Shown here: positions 8,911 to 17,088 of the stretch, piece after piece
Position numbering within the stretch: the first letter of the stretch is position 1
Layout of the letters: every line of letters begins with the position of its first letter
Notes under the pieces: model-generated
The model's database searches: none
What the model saw: the letters and a program-made list of their open reading frames with translations, nothing else
Told to the model about the DNA's origin: nothing
Program-made: the position numbers and the translations under genes
Assembly (NCBI GenBank): GCA_041393415.1
Contig: JAWKKE010000001.1
Coordinates: 186,001-250,000, forward strand
Direction of reading: 5' to 3'
From: Thermoleophilia bacterium
GTDB lineage: Bacteria; Actinomycetota; Thermoleophilia; UBA2241
Length of the DNA stretch: 64,000 nt

Positions 8911-10081
8911 GCAGCGCCTCCTCGTAGACCGCGGTGATCTGCCGCGCCACGACCTCCGGAGCAAAGCGCGCCGCAGCGTAGTCGTGGAGCGCCCGCGGGT
9001 CGAACTCATCGGCGTGGTCGAGCATCCAGTCGAGGCCCTCGACCAGCGCCTCAACGTCGTCGACCGGTATGAGGCGACCGACGGTGTCGTCGATGAACTC
9101 CTCCGGGCCGCCGCACCGCGTGCTGAGCACGGGGCGGCCGCACATCAGCGACTCGGCCGCCACAACGGAGAACGTCTCGTGCGTGCTGCAGACAACGGTG
9201 AACGACGCCGCCGCGAACTGCTCGCGGACGGCGGCGGCATCCAGTCTGCCGACGAACTCGACGAACGTGCCGGTGAGCTCGAGAGCGGCCGCCATGCGCT
9301 CGAGCTCCGCGCGCGATTCACCGTCACCGACGAGGCGCACGACGAAGTCGATGCGCCGGTGCCGTAGACGCTCGGCGGCCCGCAGCAGCGAGCGCAGGTT
9401 CTTCGCCGGCCCCATCACCGAGACGTGTGCAATACCACGCCGTCCGCCTTGCGGTCGCGGCGCCGACTCATACGTCGGCACAACGTTGGGAATGACGATC
9501 GGCCGCACGGCGAGACCGAGCTCGCCCAGCCGTTGAGCTAAGTGACCGCTCACAGCGATCGTGCGCTCGCCCCCGCGCGCCAGCGGGCGCAGCACCAGAG
9601 GCACGACCCCCGGCGTGCGCACCATGCGCCTCCTACTCGCCGCAAGATACTCCTCCGAGTGCTCCGTGACGACGTACGGGATGCCGTAACGACGGTTGAT
9701 GGCACGCGCGAGAAGCGCCGCCGGCCACAGCGCCTGAACATGGACGATGTCGGGCGTGCCCCAGGTCGCGCGCAACTGCTCGAACGCCGCGAGACCTTCA
9801 CGCTCGTAGCGGACGAACTTGTTGTGCAGATTCGTGGCGACGGCACGAGATCGACCCGGAATCGTCCGTGACGGCGGCGGCATCTTGAGCTGGACGCGTG
9901 CAACCAGATGGCTGTCCTCCACAAGAACCACGGGCGCCAAACCTCGCCGCGCCTCGCGAACGTACAGAACGGCGACATCCACTTGATCGGCGAGCGCCTC
10001 TACCTGCCGAAGGATGAAGATCCCCGAAGTAGGGTACTCGGGACTCGGATACCAACTTGGAATGACGAGAACTTTCGGCAT
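8900..10081 (-). CDS. Glycosyltransferase, GT4 family
   Basis: A 393-residue GT-B enzyme. The N-terminus VLVIPSWYPSPEYPTSGIF is characteristic of one large GT4 subgroup in exopolysaccharide loci. HVQALWPAALLARAI and TEHSEEY follow in the acceptor domain. The donor domain shows MGPAKNLRSLLRA and HETFSVVAAESLMCGRPV, where the E-x7-E pair is expected. ATG at 10081 matches the family N-terminus and is preceded by a G-rich stretch; an ATG 21 bases upstream (MSWVLGG) is possible. The frame remains open to 10234, across the divergent promoter region. Its last 11 bases overlap the GT2-GT4 fusion gene, so the two are co-transcribed. Sugar specificity is unknown. Confidence 0.92.
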   Translation of the reverse strand: MPKVLVIPSWYPSPEYPTSGIFILRQVEALADQVDVAVLYVREARRGLAPVVLVEDSHLVARVQLKMPPPSRTIPGRSRAVATNLHNKFVRYEREGLAAFEQLRATWGTPDIVHVQALWPAALLARAINRRYGIPYVVTEHSEEYLAASRRRMVRTPGVVPLVLRPLARGGERTIAVSGHLAQRLGELGLAVRPIVIPNVVPTYESAPRPQGGRRGIAHVSVMGPAKNLRSLLRAAERLRHRRIDFVVRLVGDGESRAELERMAAALELTGTFVEFVGRLDAAAVREQFAAASFTVVCSTHETFSVVAAESLMCGRPVLSTRCGGPEEFIDDTVGRLIPVDDVEALVEGLDWMLDHADEFDPRALHDYAAARFAPEVVARQITAVYEEALRDR

Positions 10082-10155
10082 GCCCCCCAGGACCCAGCTC
10101 ATCGCCAATAGAGTACCATTACTGCGCTTGTAAGCGACGTGGGAGTCACGACGCA

Positions 10156-10407
10156 ATGCCTCGACCTCGACCGTCCAAGTCCGACGCTCCGCCAAGCGAC
10201 TTCGACTACTCATCCCCAGAGGCGCTCGCCGCACTGCGCGACGTCACCGCACTCATCCTGGAAATCCGCGATGAGTACGCCGGCTCCACAGCACGGAAGG
10301 TCAATCTCTACGAGCGCTCCCTGGGTCTGGCGGTCATCCCGCTGTTGCTGCGTCGCGCGGCGCTCCGCGCCTGTCAGGCGCGCCGACGGCATGGCGGTTC
10401 GGCGTGA
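10156..10407 (+). CDS. Small hypothetical protein, 83 aa, coupled to a glycosyltransferase
   Basis: I do not recognise a family. The N-terminus is Pro/Ser-rich (PRPRPSKSDAPPSDFDYSSPE), the middle is an amphipathic helix (ALRDVTALILEIRDEY), and a short hydrophobic stretch (LGLAVIPLLL) is followed by a basic tail. Two things support expression: GGGAG lies about ten bases before the ATG, and the stop overlaps the GTG start of the next gene as GTGA. Such coupling suggests an accessory subunit or membrane anchor for that glycosyltransferase. It is the first gene of a four-gene plus-strand group and divergent from the GT4 gene at 8900. A leader frame with no protein role is the main alternative. 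Confidence 0.55.
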   Translation: MPRPRPSKSDAPPSDFDYSSPEALAALRDVTALILEIRDEYAGSTARKVNLYERSLGLAVIPLLLRRAALRACQARRRHGGSA

Positions 10408-11633
10408 AGGTACTGCATGTGAACAACGTCGACCTTCACGGCCGACGGTTCAACGGCTACGACCTACTCGACGACATCGAGCGACGAGGTCACTGCGCTC
10501 GACAGGCCGTACTCACGAAACAGAGCGACGATCCCCGCGTTGTGTGCCTCGCTGACGAACCGCAGGACGAAGATCTACAGCAGGCACTCTGCCGCATCGA
10601 GCAACGCCGCGCTATGAGCAACCTCCTCTTTCCTTGGGGGCGGCGACTGGCGCAGACCAACCTGTTCCGCAGCGCCGACGTAGTGCACTACCATCTCCTT
10701 CACAACCAGATGGTTTCGCTCCTCGACCTGCCGGAGCTCTGCCAGCGCAAGCCATCGGTCTGGACCATGCATGACCCCTGGCCATGTACCGGACACTGCC
10801 TGCAACCCGGCGACTGCTCCAAATGGCTGAACGGCTGTGACCCTTGCGCGTACCCCGAGATTCCGTTCGCCATCGGAGAAGGCGGTGCAGAGCGCATGTG
10901 GCGCGTCAAGAAGAGCGTCTTCGCGGAGGTTGACGTCGACATCGTCGTGGCCTCAGCGTTCATGCACGATATGGTGCGTCGTAGTCCGCTCACAGCGCAG
11001 TTTCAACGCGTCCACCACATCCCGTTCGGGATCGACGCGGACACGTTTCTATCCGATGCCGAGCGACCCGTCAGTCGAGCTTCACTCGGAGTGAGGCTCG
11101 ACGATTTCGTCGTACTCGTCCGCGCCAGCGCGAACGAGATTAAGGGTCTACGGTACTTGATCCAAGCGTTGTCAGACAGAACGCCGGCGCGGTCAACCAC
11201 AATCCTTGCGCTCGACGAGAAGGGTCTCCTCAACGATGTCGTCGGATACACTGTCGTCGAGCTCGGATGGGTCGATGATCCTGCGCGCTTGGCGCGCGCG
11301 TACAACGCCTGCGACGTCTTCGTTATGCCCTCGACGGCCGAGGCCTTCGGCCTGATGGCGCTTGAGGCGCTGGCCGCCGGACGTCCCACGCTCAGCTTCA
11401 TCGGCACCGTTATCCCCGCGCTGACCCGCGCCCCGGAGTGCGGCATCGCGGTGCCCATGGGCGACAGCGTAAAGCTGAGAGAGGCGCTTGATCACTTCTC
11501 GCATGACTCGCGCGACCTGCGTCGTCGCAGTGAGTACGCACGGGCAATCGCTCACAGACAACACAAGCATGCGACATACGTCGACACCCTCCTCGCCCTT
11601 TACGCTGACGTGGCCGGCCGCTCCAGGTCGTAG
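10404..11633 (+). CDS. Glycosyltransferase, GT4 family (WcaC-like)
   Basis: A 409-residue GT-B enzyme beginning KVLHVNNVDLHGRRFNGYDL. The segment WTMHDPWPCTGHCLQPGDC, rich in Cys, is the sequence seen in the WcaC/colanic-acid-type GT4 group, where the Cys residues may bind metal or form disulfides. The donor domain contains RASANEIKGLRYLIQAL and TAEAFGLMALEALAAG, the retaining E-x7-E motif. The GTG start at 10404 overlaps the stop of the 83-residue gene by three bases. The next glycosyltransferase starts 13 bases downstream. Cytoplasmic or peripheral membrane location is expected. Confidence 0.92.
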   Translation: MKVLHVNNVDLHGRRFNGYDLLDDIERRGHCARQAVLTKQSDDPRVVCLADEPQDEDLQQALCRIEQRRAMSNLLFPWGRRLAQTNLFRSADVVHYHLLHNQMVSLLDLPELCQRKPSVWTMHDPWPCTGHCLQPGDCSKWLNGCDPCAYPEIPFAIGEGGAERMWRVKKSVFAEVDVDIVVASAFMHDMVRRSPLTAQFQRVHHIPFGIDADTFLSDAERPVSRASLGVRLDDFVVLVRASANEIKGLRYLIQALSDRTPARSTTILALDEKGLLNDVVGYTVVELGWVDDPARLARAYNACDVFVMPSTAEAFGLMALEALAAGRPTLSFIGTVIPALTRAPECGIAVPMGDSVKLREALDHFSHDSRDLRRRSEYARAIAHRQHKHATYVDTLLALYADVAGRSRS

Positions 11634-11646
11634 ATAGGCCAGCAAC

Positions 11647-12912
11647 GTGAGTCCTGTCCCCATCGCTGAAGACGGGCAATTGCGCAAGGGCCATTGCGCT
11701 TCGCTTTCGGGCGCAACGATCTGCCTCGTATTCGAGCACAGCTTGTCGCACTACACGCGCCTTCTCATGGAAATCGACGCACTTCAGGCGGCCGGCGCGC
11801 ATGTCCGATTACTTACTTCGAACAAATGCGCCAAGGATGCGCCGAGCGACCTCCCACAGACTCTGGAGCCGCTTCTCGACGACGGCTGGACCACTGGCTC
11901 GTCCCTGCGATGGCGCCCGGCACGCGTGGCCCACAACCTCGTGCGCATGACGCTCTACCGCGTACTGATCCGGAGCTTCCCACAGGCTCTGACCCACCGA
12001 CGACGCCACGCACTGGCACAACTCGTCGACCAAGTCGACCTCTTCTGGGTCATCGACTTCCCATCCTTGCCCAGCGTCATGGACGCGATTGCCGACACGG
12101 ACGTACGCGTCGTATACGAAACGGTCGACCTAGTCCCAGAGTACATGCCAAACCGACGTCTGCAACTCGCGCGGGAACGCAACCTGGTGGGACGCGTCGA
12201 CGGCTTCATCACCGCCTGCGACTCATACGCCGACTACTACATGGAGCGGTACCACAAGCACCTTCGACGCCGACCAGTGGTGCGCGACAACATGCCTGCG
12301 AAACAGGTAGCGGAGTGCGGAGTGACCAACCAGCCTCTGCGCTTCTTGTTCCTCGGCTCACTAATGTTCGACCGTCCCATCACGGAGCTTATCGAAGCCA
12401 TGGCTCTCACAACGATGCCCTGCACACTCGACTTTCAGGGCAAGAACCTCATCGGAGAGGAGCCGCTGCGACGCATCGAGGAGTTGGGTCTTCAGGACCG
12501 CGTCCACATTGTGGCAAGCTGCCCGGCAGATCAGACAGTCTCGACCAGCGCCGCGTACGATGTTGGCATCGTGGCTCTGCGCGGCAACGATGAGAACGAA
12601 CGCCGCGCCTCCACCTCCAAGCTCTTCACGTACATGTCGGCCGGCTTGGCGATACTGGGGTCCGGCTTGCCCGGGATCGCGCGCGTCGTGACGCGATTCG
12701 AGAATGGCCTCCTCGTCGGCAGCATGCGCTCCGACGACTGGGCCGCTGCCATCGACACGATGTGTCACATGCAGCCATCCGCGATCGACGCGCTGCGGTC
12801 CCGCTCACTCGAGGGAGCCCGACACCACTCTTGGACAACTCAGCGACCAGCATTTGTCGACGAATTCCACCAAGCACTCACACCACGCGCGAACCAATGC
12901 TATGAAGGCTAG
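11647..12912 (+). CDS. Glycosyltransferase-like protein, GT4/GT1 group
   Basis: A 421-residue protein of GT-B type, more divergent than its neighbours. The N-terminal half has CLVFEHSLSHYTRLLMEIDAL, then VDLFWVIDFPSLPSVMDAI and VYETVDLVPEYMPNRRLQLARERNLV. The C-terminal half has RFLFLGSLMFDRPITELIEAM and STSKLFTYMSAGLAILGSGL, which sits where the donor-binding E-x7-E motif is normally found; the first Glu is not clear. A modified or weak donor site is therefore possible. The start is GTG at 11647 without a good ribosome site; the conserved region begins about residue 23, so a later start is possible. It overlaps the acyltransferase gene by 11 bases. Confidence 0.8.
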   Translation: MSPVPIAEDGQLRKGHCASLSGATICLVFEHSLSHYTRLLMEIDALQAAGAHVRLLTSNKCAKDAPSDLPQTLEPLLDDGWTTGSSLRWRPARVAHNLVRMTLYRVLIRSFPQALTHRRRHALAQLVDQVDLFWVIDFPSLPSVMDAIADTDVRVVYETVDLVPEYMPNRRLQLARERNLVGRVDGFITACDSYADYYMERYHKHLRRRPVVRDNMPAKQVAECGVTNQPLRFLFLGSLMFDRPITELIEAMALTTMPCTLDFQGKNLIGEEPLRRIEELGLQDRVHIVASCPADQTVSTSAAYDVGIVALRGNDENERRASTSKLFTYMSAGLAILGSGLPGIARVVTRFENGLLVGSMRSDDWAAAIDTMCHMQPSAIDALRSRSLEGARHHSWTTQRPAFVDEFHQALTPRANQCYEG

Positions 12913-13681
12913 CCTAGGCCACGTAAGAACCACGCTCAGGCGCAGCTCCATCGGTGAGCCCCTCGCGGCGGCGCGGCGGAAGCTGCTTGGTACGACGGCG
13001 CCGGTTCGCAATCGCCTCATCGGCGCAAGAGTGCGCGTCCTCGGCGGAGGCAATCGTCTCACCTACGCCCGCGTTCGAGATCTGCACAGGCTCACCATCA
13101 CGATCACAGGCTGCGGCAATACAATCAGCATCGCACCCGAGTCATGTGTTGACGGCCTCACGATCCAGATAAGAGGCGACGACAACACAGTAGCCATCGG
13201 TCCCTCGCGTATCGAAGACACAAACGTAGCAGTGACTGGCGACCGCAATCGCGTCACGATCGCGAAGAACTGCCGCATTCTGCGGCTCGGCGCTGTCTGC
13301 GAGGACAGCGGCAACTCGATCAGTGTGGGCGCCGGATCAGAATTCGCTGGTAGCGTCGAACTGGCAGCGATGGAGGGAACCGCAATCACCGTTGGCGAGA
13401 ACTGTCTCTTCTCAGGCGGAATCCACATGCGCACGGGCGACAGCCATGCGATCACCGACCTCAACGGCGTCCGCATCAACCCGTCGCGGAGTATCACAAT
13501 CGGCGAGCACGTGTGGGTTGGGATGAACGTGCTCGTCCTGAAAGGCGCCAACGTACCTCCCGCCTGCGTTGTCGGAGCGTGTGCCGTCGTGACGAAACGC
13601 TTCGAGGGAATGCACTGCGCAATCGCTGGCAATCCCGCCCGAGTAGTGAGAGAGGATCTCGATTGGCGCGTCGAACGGTGA
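12902..13681 (+). CDS. Acyltransferase with left-handed beta-helix repeats
   Basis: A 259-residue protein of the hexapeptide-repeat acyltransferase group, expected to acetylate a sugar of the surface glycan. Residues from about 45 onward carry repeating strands with Asn at turns (GNTISIAPES, DDNTVAIGPS, DRNRVTIAKN, GNSISVGAGS). The C-terminal catalytic part has SITIGEHVWVGMNVLVLKGANVPPACVVGACAVVTK and AIAGNPARVV, typical of xenobiotic/sugar O-acetyltransferases. His in the IGEHVWVG segment and in the preceding DSHAITD region are candidate active-site residues. The frame is open upstream to 12704, but ATG at 12902 gives an 11-base overlap with the preceding gene, as elsewhere in this operon. 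It ends 22 bases before the convergent GT2 gene. Confidence 0.88.
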   Translation: MKASLGHVRTTLRRSSIGEPLAAARRKLLGTTAPVRNRLIGARVRVLGGGNRLTYARVRDLHRLTITITGCGNTISIAPESCVDGLTIQIRGDDNTVAIGPSRIEDTNVAVTGDRNRVTIAKNCRILRLGAVCEDSGNSISVGAGSEFAGSVELAAMEGTAITVGENCLFSGGIHMRTGDSHAITDLNGVRINPSRSITIGEHVWVGMNVLVLKGANVPPACVVGACAVVTKRFEGMHCAIAGNPARVVREDLDWRVER

Positions 13682-13703
13682 GCGCTACTGAAGCAACGCG
13701 CCG

Positions 13704-14735
13704 CTATCCGCGCTCCTTCATCGATCGGCCACGTGCGCAACGAAGACGCAAGGGTCGCACTACCCACGAGACCCGATGAACCGCGTTCAGCGTCGGTCCC
13801 GACAACCGTGGGCCCACTACGCGGAGCACCAGCGCATGCAGACGTTTCGCGTCGCGCTCCATAGCCATCTCGGCAGCGACGCCTGACGCAAGCACCGGCG
13901 GAGGCATTGGCGGTTCGCCGCCAAGACATTCGCGTCGGCGAAGCCTCGCGCCGCTTGGATCTCGCTCAAGCTTTGCGAGGGCCGTCTCACATTCGCACAT
14001 ACGGTCACCAACGGCCGCCACCTCCGCGGAACTCAATGCATGGGCTGCGCCAAAGTCTTGCACAGTCTTCGCAGCGTCACGATAGGCGGCCTCGAGATTC
14101 GCGGTCTTCTGTGTGGACGTCACGCGATGCAGTGACAGAGCCGCCGAAGCATAACGGTGCCGCGCACCTAAGGCCATCGCACGCAGCCAAAACTCGTAGT
14201 CCTCGCCGTGACGATCCTCTCGATACCCACCCACACGGTCAAACATGCCACGACGGTACACAGCTCCGACGCTGTAGAAACACGCGCGAATTGCGTCGGC
14301 CAGGCGCCACGAAAGCGTCTCTCGATCCGACTCTCGGGCGTAGACCAACTCGCATCCGATATCCGGCCACCAGTAATACCCATTGGAGGAGTAGATGTCG
14401 TAGTCCGGTTCGCGGGCGATGAACGCGGCCATCGTCGCCAGGTGCTGCGGAAGCAGGAGATCATCCGCCGAGCACACGACGATCAAGTCACCGCAAGAGG
14501 CCCGAACACCAGCGTTGTACGCGCCTCCCGTGCCACAGTTCTTCTGCGTCATGACCCACAATCGCGTGTCGCGAGCGGCGAAGCTATCGGCCACCTTCCG
14601 CGTCTCGTCGGTTGACCCATCGTCAACAACGATGCACTCCCAATCGCCAAACCGTTGCTCAAGAATGGCGTCAAGAGTCCCGCCGAGTGTGACACCCGCA
14701 TTGTAGGCAGGAACAACGATCGAGAACCTCGGCAA
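13704..14735 (-). CDS. Glycosyltransferase, GT2 family
   Basis: A 343-residue inverting GT-A enzyme. It opens with FSIVVPAYNAGVTLGGTLDAI, followed by VVDDGSTDETR and the metal-binding region VCSADDLLLPQHL. HGEDYEFWLRAMALGARHR holds the catalytic-base ED motif. The C-terminal 90 residues are helical and basic with no recognised domain. The start is TTG at 14735, with GGGAGG six bases before it. Sequence similarity to the GT2 half of the fusion protein at 6748 is obvious over more than 200 residues, so they are paralogues. It appears to be monocistronic, facing the plus-strand operon and preceded by a long non-coding stretch. Confidence 0.92.
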   Translation of the reverse strand: MPRFSIVVPAYNAGVTLGGTLDAILEQRFGDWECIVVDDGSTDETRKVADSFAARDTRLWVMTQKNCGTGGAYNAGVRASCGDLIVVCSADDLLLPQHLATMAAFIAREPDYDIYSSNGYYWWPDIGCELVYARESDRETLSWRLADAIRACFYSVGAVYRRGMFDRVGGYREDRHGEDYEFWLRAMALGARHRYASAALSLHRVTSTQKTANLEAAYRDAAKTVQDFGAAHALSSAEVAAVGDRMCECETALAKLERDPSGARLRRRECLGGEPPMPPPVLASGVAAEMAMERDAKRLHALVLRVVGPRLSGPTLNAVHRVSWVVRPLRLRCARGRSMKERG

Positions 14736-15202
14736 CCGACCTCCCGCTGCAATCCGTATCCAATGCGCTCCTACGCGCCGACTACGCTCTCAAAGACCCA
14801 CTTCGCCAGAGTTACATGTATATGACACGCAGCACCTGATGGGTCAAGGTGTCGTGTGCGCTGACCCACAGTGGCCCTCGTTTCCGACAACGGCAGTCAC
14901 TGCCGAAACGTGTTCGCTCAGCTTCTTGCTCGCTGAGACCACACTGCGCTCAGCGACGCTCAGCACGCGGAGATGGGTGGCTCAGATTGGCTCTCTCATG
15001 CGTCGCGGACAACGACTCGCCCAGTCATCACCTGTCGACCGAGACCGTCGCCCTGCAAGATAATCACGTCGTATGCCGACTACACGGTCCGGTCGACGCT
15101 TGGCCGCACAAGCGCCCACCGCATATCACCAGCGTCAACAAGCTCCGCTACCGTAGGACCCCAGGCCCAGGGCGCAGCCACAGATCAGCTCTCGCCTCGC
15201 TG
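14736..15202. other. 467-bp intergenic stretch, no gene recognised
   Basis: No frame here has plausible protein composition. The stretch is lower in G+C than its neighbours and carries short inverted repeats: TGGGTCA/TGACCCA (14840-14846 and 14862-14868), CGGCAGT/ACTGCCG (14891-14905) and several GCTCAGC copies between 14915 and 14970. It must hold the promoter of the GT2 gene at 14735 and possibly the end of the 15203 operon. A decayed insertion element is conceivable, but no transposase reading frame survives. Confidence 0.5.
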
Positions 15203-16234
15203 TCACTCCCCGCGTCTCGCCTCGCGCACGGCGCGCTGACGCACGAGACGCGCGCGCAGACGCAGGCGGATCCACATCCAGGCGCCGGCAACACGGAAGG
15301 GCCGCACCGCACGCGCCGCCGGCCTCGCGGCTCCGGACACAACCGCGGCACGGCGCGATCCTACCCAGCGCTCGAGCGTGTCTTGATACCACACCGCCTG
15401 ACGAACCAATTCCTCCTCGACATCTGGAGTCGTGAGGGCCACGCGCCGATCGTGCAGAGCCTCTTTGATGCGCGGCAGAGCGTGCGCGGGCATCGCAGGT
15501 TCGTCAACGAGCTCCGCCAGCGTGCCAATCACGGCTTCCGCACCGGCGCGCACGTTCTCACTCATTCTGCCGGATCGCTCTAGATGGTACACATAGAGTT
15601 CGACCGGCAGGTACAGCGCCCGCGCCCCTTGCGAGAGCGCCCGCAGCCACAGGTCGTAGTCGGAGGCACACGGACCATGGCGAAAGCCGCCGACGGCCTG
15701 CACCATCGCTCGCCGCACCACAGCACCTCCCACGGGGATGCGACACTCCTCGAGAAGGTCGTTGACACCCCACGACACAACTTCAGTGCGCGCGCTGAAC
15801 GGCGTCCGCGCGCCGTCCGCCGTCACCACGGTGAGATTGGGATGGTAGATGTCGTAGCCCGGATACCTGCGTACGAAGTCGCCCATGGCGCGCACATACT
15901 CTGGCACCAGTTCGTCGTCGGCGTCGAGGAAGGCGACGTACTCGCCCTCGGCGCGCGCAATGCCAACGTTGCGTGCCGCCGCGACGCCGCCATGCTCGAG
16001 ACGCACGTAGCTGATGCGACTGTCGGTGTTCGCATGATCGCCGGCGATCGCCGCCGTGGCATCGGTGGAGCCGTCGTCAACGAGGATGAGCCGCCAGTTT
16101 GGAGCGTCCTGAGCGAGGACAGAGGCGATAGCGCGTCCGAGCGTCGCCTCGGCGTTGTACGCCGGGACGACGATCGCCAGATCGCGATCGAGGCCGACCT
16201 CCTCGGGTACCTTGGTTGTGATCGTCACGCCCAT
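15203..16234 (-). CDS. Glycosyltransferase, GT2 family
   Basis: A 343-residue GT-A enzyme. LAIVVPAYNAEATLGRAIASVL lies near the N-terminus, with LVDDGSTDATAAI and the metal-site AFLDADDELVPEYV (a DAD/DxD motif) after it. GPCASDYDLWLRALSQGARA carries the catalytic acid/base region. A basic C-terminal tail (RLRLRARLVRQRAVREARR) may bind the membrane. It is the last gene of the operon making the 6-deoxy-L-amino-sugar nucleotide, so it may transfer that sugar, although nothing in the sequence proves it. ATG at 16234 overlaps the upstream gene by 10 bases; GTG at 16228, overlapping the stop as GTGA, is an equally good start. Confidence 0.92.
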   Translation of the reverse strand: MGVTITTKVPEEVGLDRDLAIVVPAYNAEATLGRAIASVLAQDAPNWRLILVDDGSTDATAAIAGDHANTDSRISYVRLEHGGVAAARNVGIARAEGEYVAFLDADDELVPEYVRAMGDFVRRYPGYDIYHPNLTVVTADGARTPFSARTEVVSWGVNDLLEECRIPVGGAVVRRAMVQAVGGFRHGPCASDYDLWLRALSQGARALYLPVELYVYHLERSGRMSENVRAGAEAVIGTLAELVDEPAMPAHALPRIKEALHDRRVALTTPDVEEELVRQAVWYQDTLERWVGSRRAAVVSGAARPAARAVRPFRVAGAWMWIRLRLRARLVRQRAVREARRGE

Positions 16235-17088
16235 TCCGCGGCAAGCTGCGTCAGCATGGTCTCCCACGAAGGCGGTGCCCAACCGGTACGCTCGCGAAAC
16301 CGCGTACTGTCGAGTGAGCGATCGATGACCGGCTCGGCGACCGGGGTCAGATCGATCGGCCAGCCGAGCGTTGCGGCCAGCTGAGTGAGGAGCGAGAACT
16401 TGTCGATGGGCGCGGCAGAGACATGCCAGAGGCCGCGCAACTCCTCGTCCGGCACCACCACGTCGCGGATGACTTCGGTTAGCGCCCTCGTTGTGAGACC
16501 GCTGAAGACCGCGTGCGTGTAGCCACGCAACGACTCGGATCGGTGCGCGGCAAACCAGCCCACAAGACCCGTCGGATCGCCGAACTGCCAGCCGATGATC
16601 GACGTGCGTAGCGTCACAGCGTTGGCACGATCCACAACCTCACCGAGGAGCTTGGAGCGCCCGTAGAGATCGGTGGCGTCGGGAAGATCGTCCTCGCGGT
16701 AGTTGCCGCGCGCTCCGCTGAACACGCAGTCGGTGCTCACGTGAACCAGACGCGCGTCCACACGTTCACACGCCTCGGCAACGAGATGCGGCCACAGGCT
16801 GTTCACCTGGATCGACGGAATCGCCGCCTTGGCATCGGCCAACTGTTTGACGATGCCGACAGCGTTGATGACAAGGTCCGGCCGCACACGCTCGAGAAGT
16901 TGCGTTACCGTGCGCGCGTCGCTCGCGTCGAGCCCACCGAGCAGTCGAGCGGTGGGGATGCCGAGAGCCGGGAGGGCCTGCGGATCCCGGCACGCCCCCC
17001 ACACCTCGAAGTCGGGCGCCAGAACGCGCACGGCCTCGTGGCCGAGCATGCCGCTGGCGCCCAGCACCAAGACACGGCTGACGCTCAT
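16225..17088 (-). CDS. RmlD-like NAD(P)H-dependent sugar-nucleotide reductase
   Basis: A 287-residue extended SDR protein. The NAD(P)-binding motif is VLVLGASGMLGHEAVRVL, followed by DLVINAVGIVKQ. HVSTDCVFSGARGNYREDD and DLYGRSKLLGE supply the YxxxK catalytic pair. dTDP-4-dehydrorhamnose reductase (RmlD) is the closest well-known family, but no rmlABC genes are here. Between FnlA-like and WecB-like partners the role is reduction of a UDP-2-acetamido-4-keto-6-deoxy-L-hexose. The frame extends upstream to 17160; ATG at 17088 is chosen because it overlaps the previous stop as ATGA. It has no C-terminal cupin domain, unlike CapF, and so resembles the RmlD-type reductase of UDP-L-QuiNAc pathways. 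Confidence 0.88.
   Translation of the reverse strand: MSVSRVLVLGASGMLGHEAVRVLAPDFEVWGACRDPQALPALGIPTARLLGGLDASDARTVTQLLERVRPDLVINAVGIVKQLADAKAAIPSIQVNSLWPHLVAEACERVDARLVHVSTDCVFSGARGNYREDDLPDATDLYGRSKLLGEVVDRANAVTLRTSIIGWQFGDPTGLVGWFAAHRSESLRGYTHAVFSGLTTRALTEVIRDVVVPDEELRGLWHVSAAPIDKFSLLTQLAATLGWPIDLTPVAEPVIDRSLDSTRFRERTGWAPPSWETMLTQLAAEWA

Noticed and set aside
16225..17088. rmlD of a dTDP-L-rhamnose pathway
   Set aside because: No rmlA, rmlB or rmlC gene is near, and the operon partners are UDP-HexNAc enzymes.
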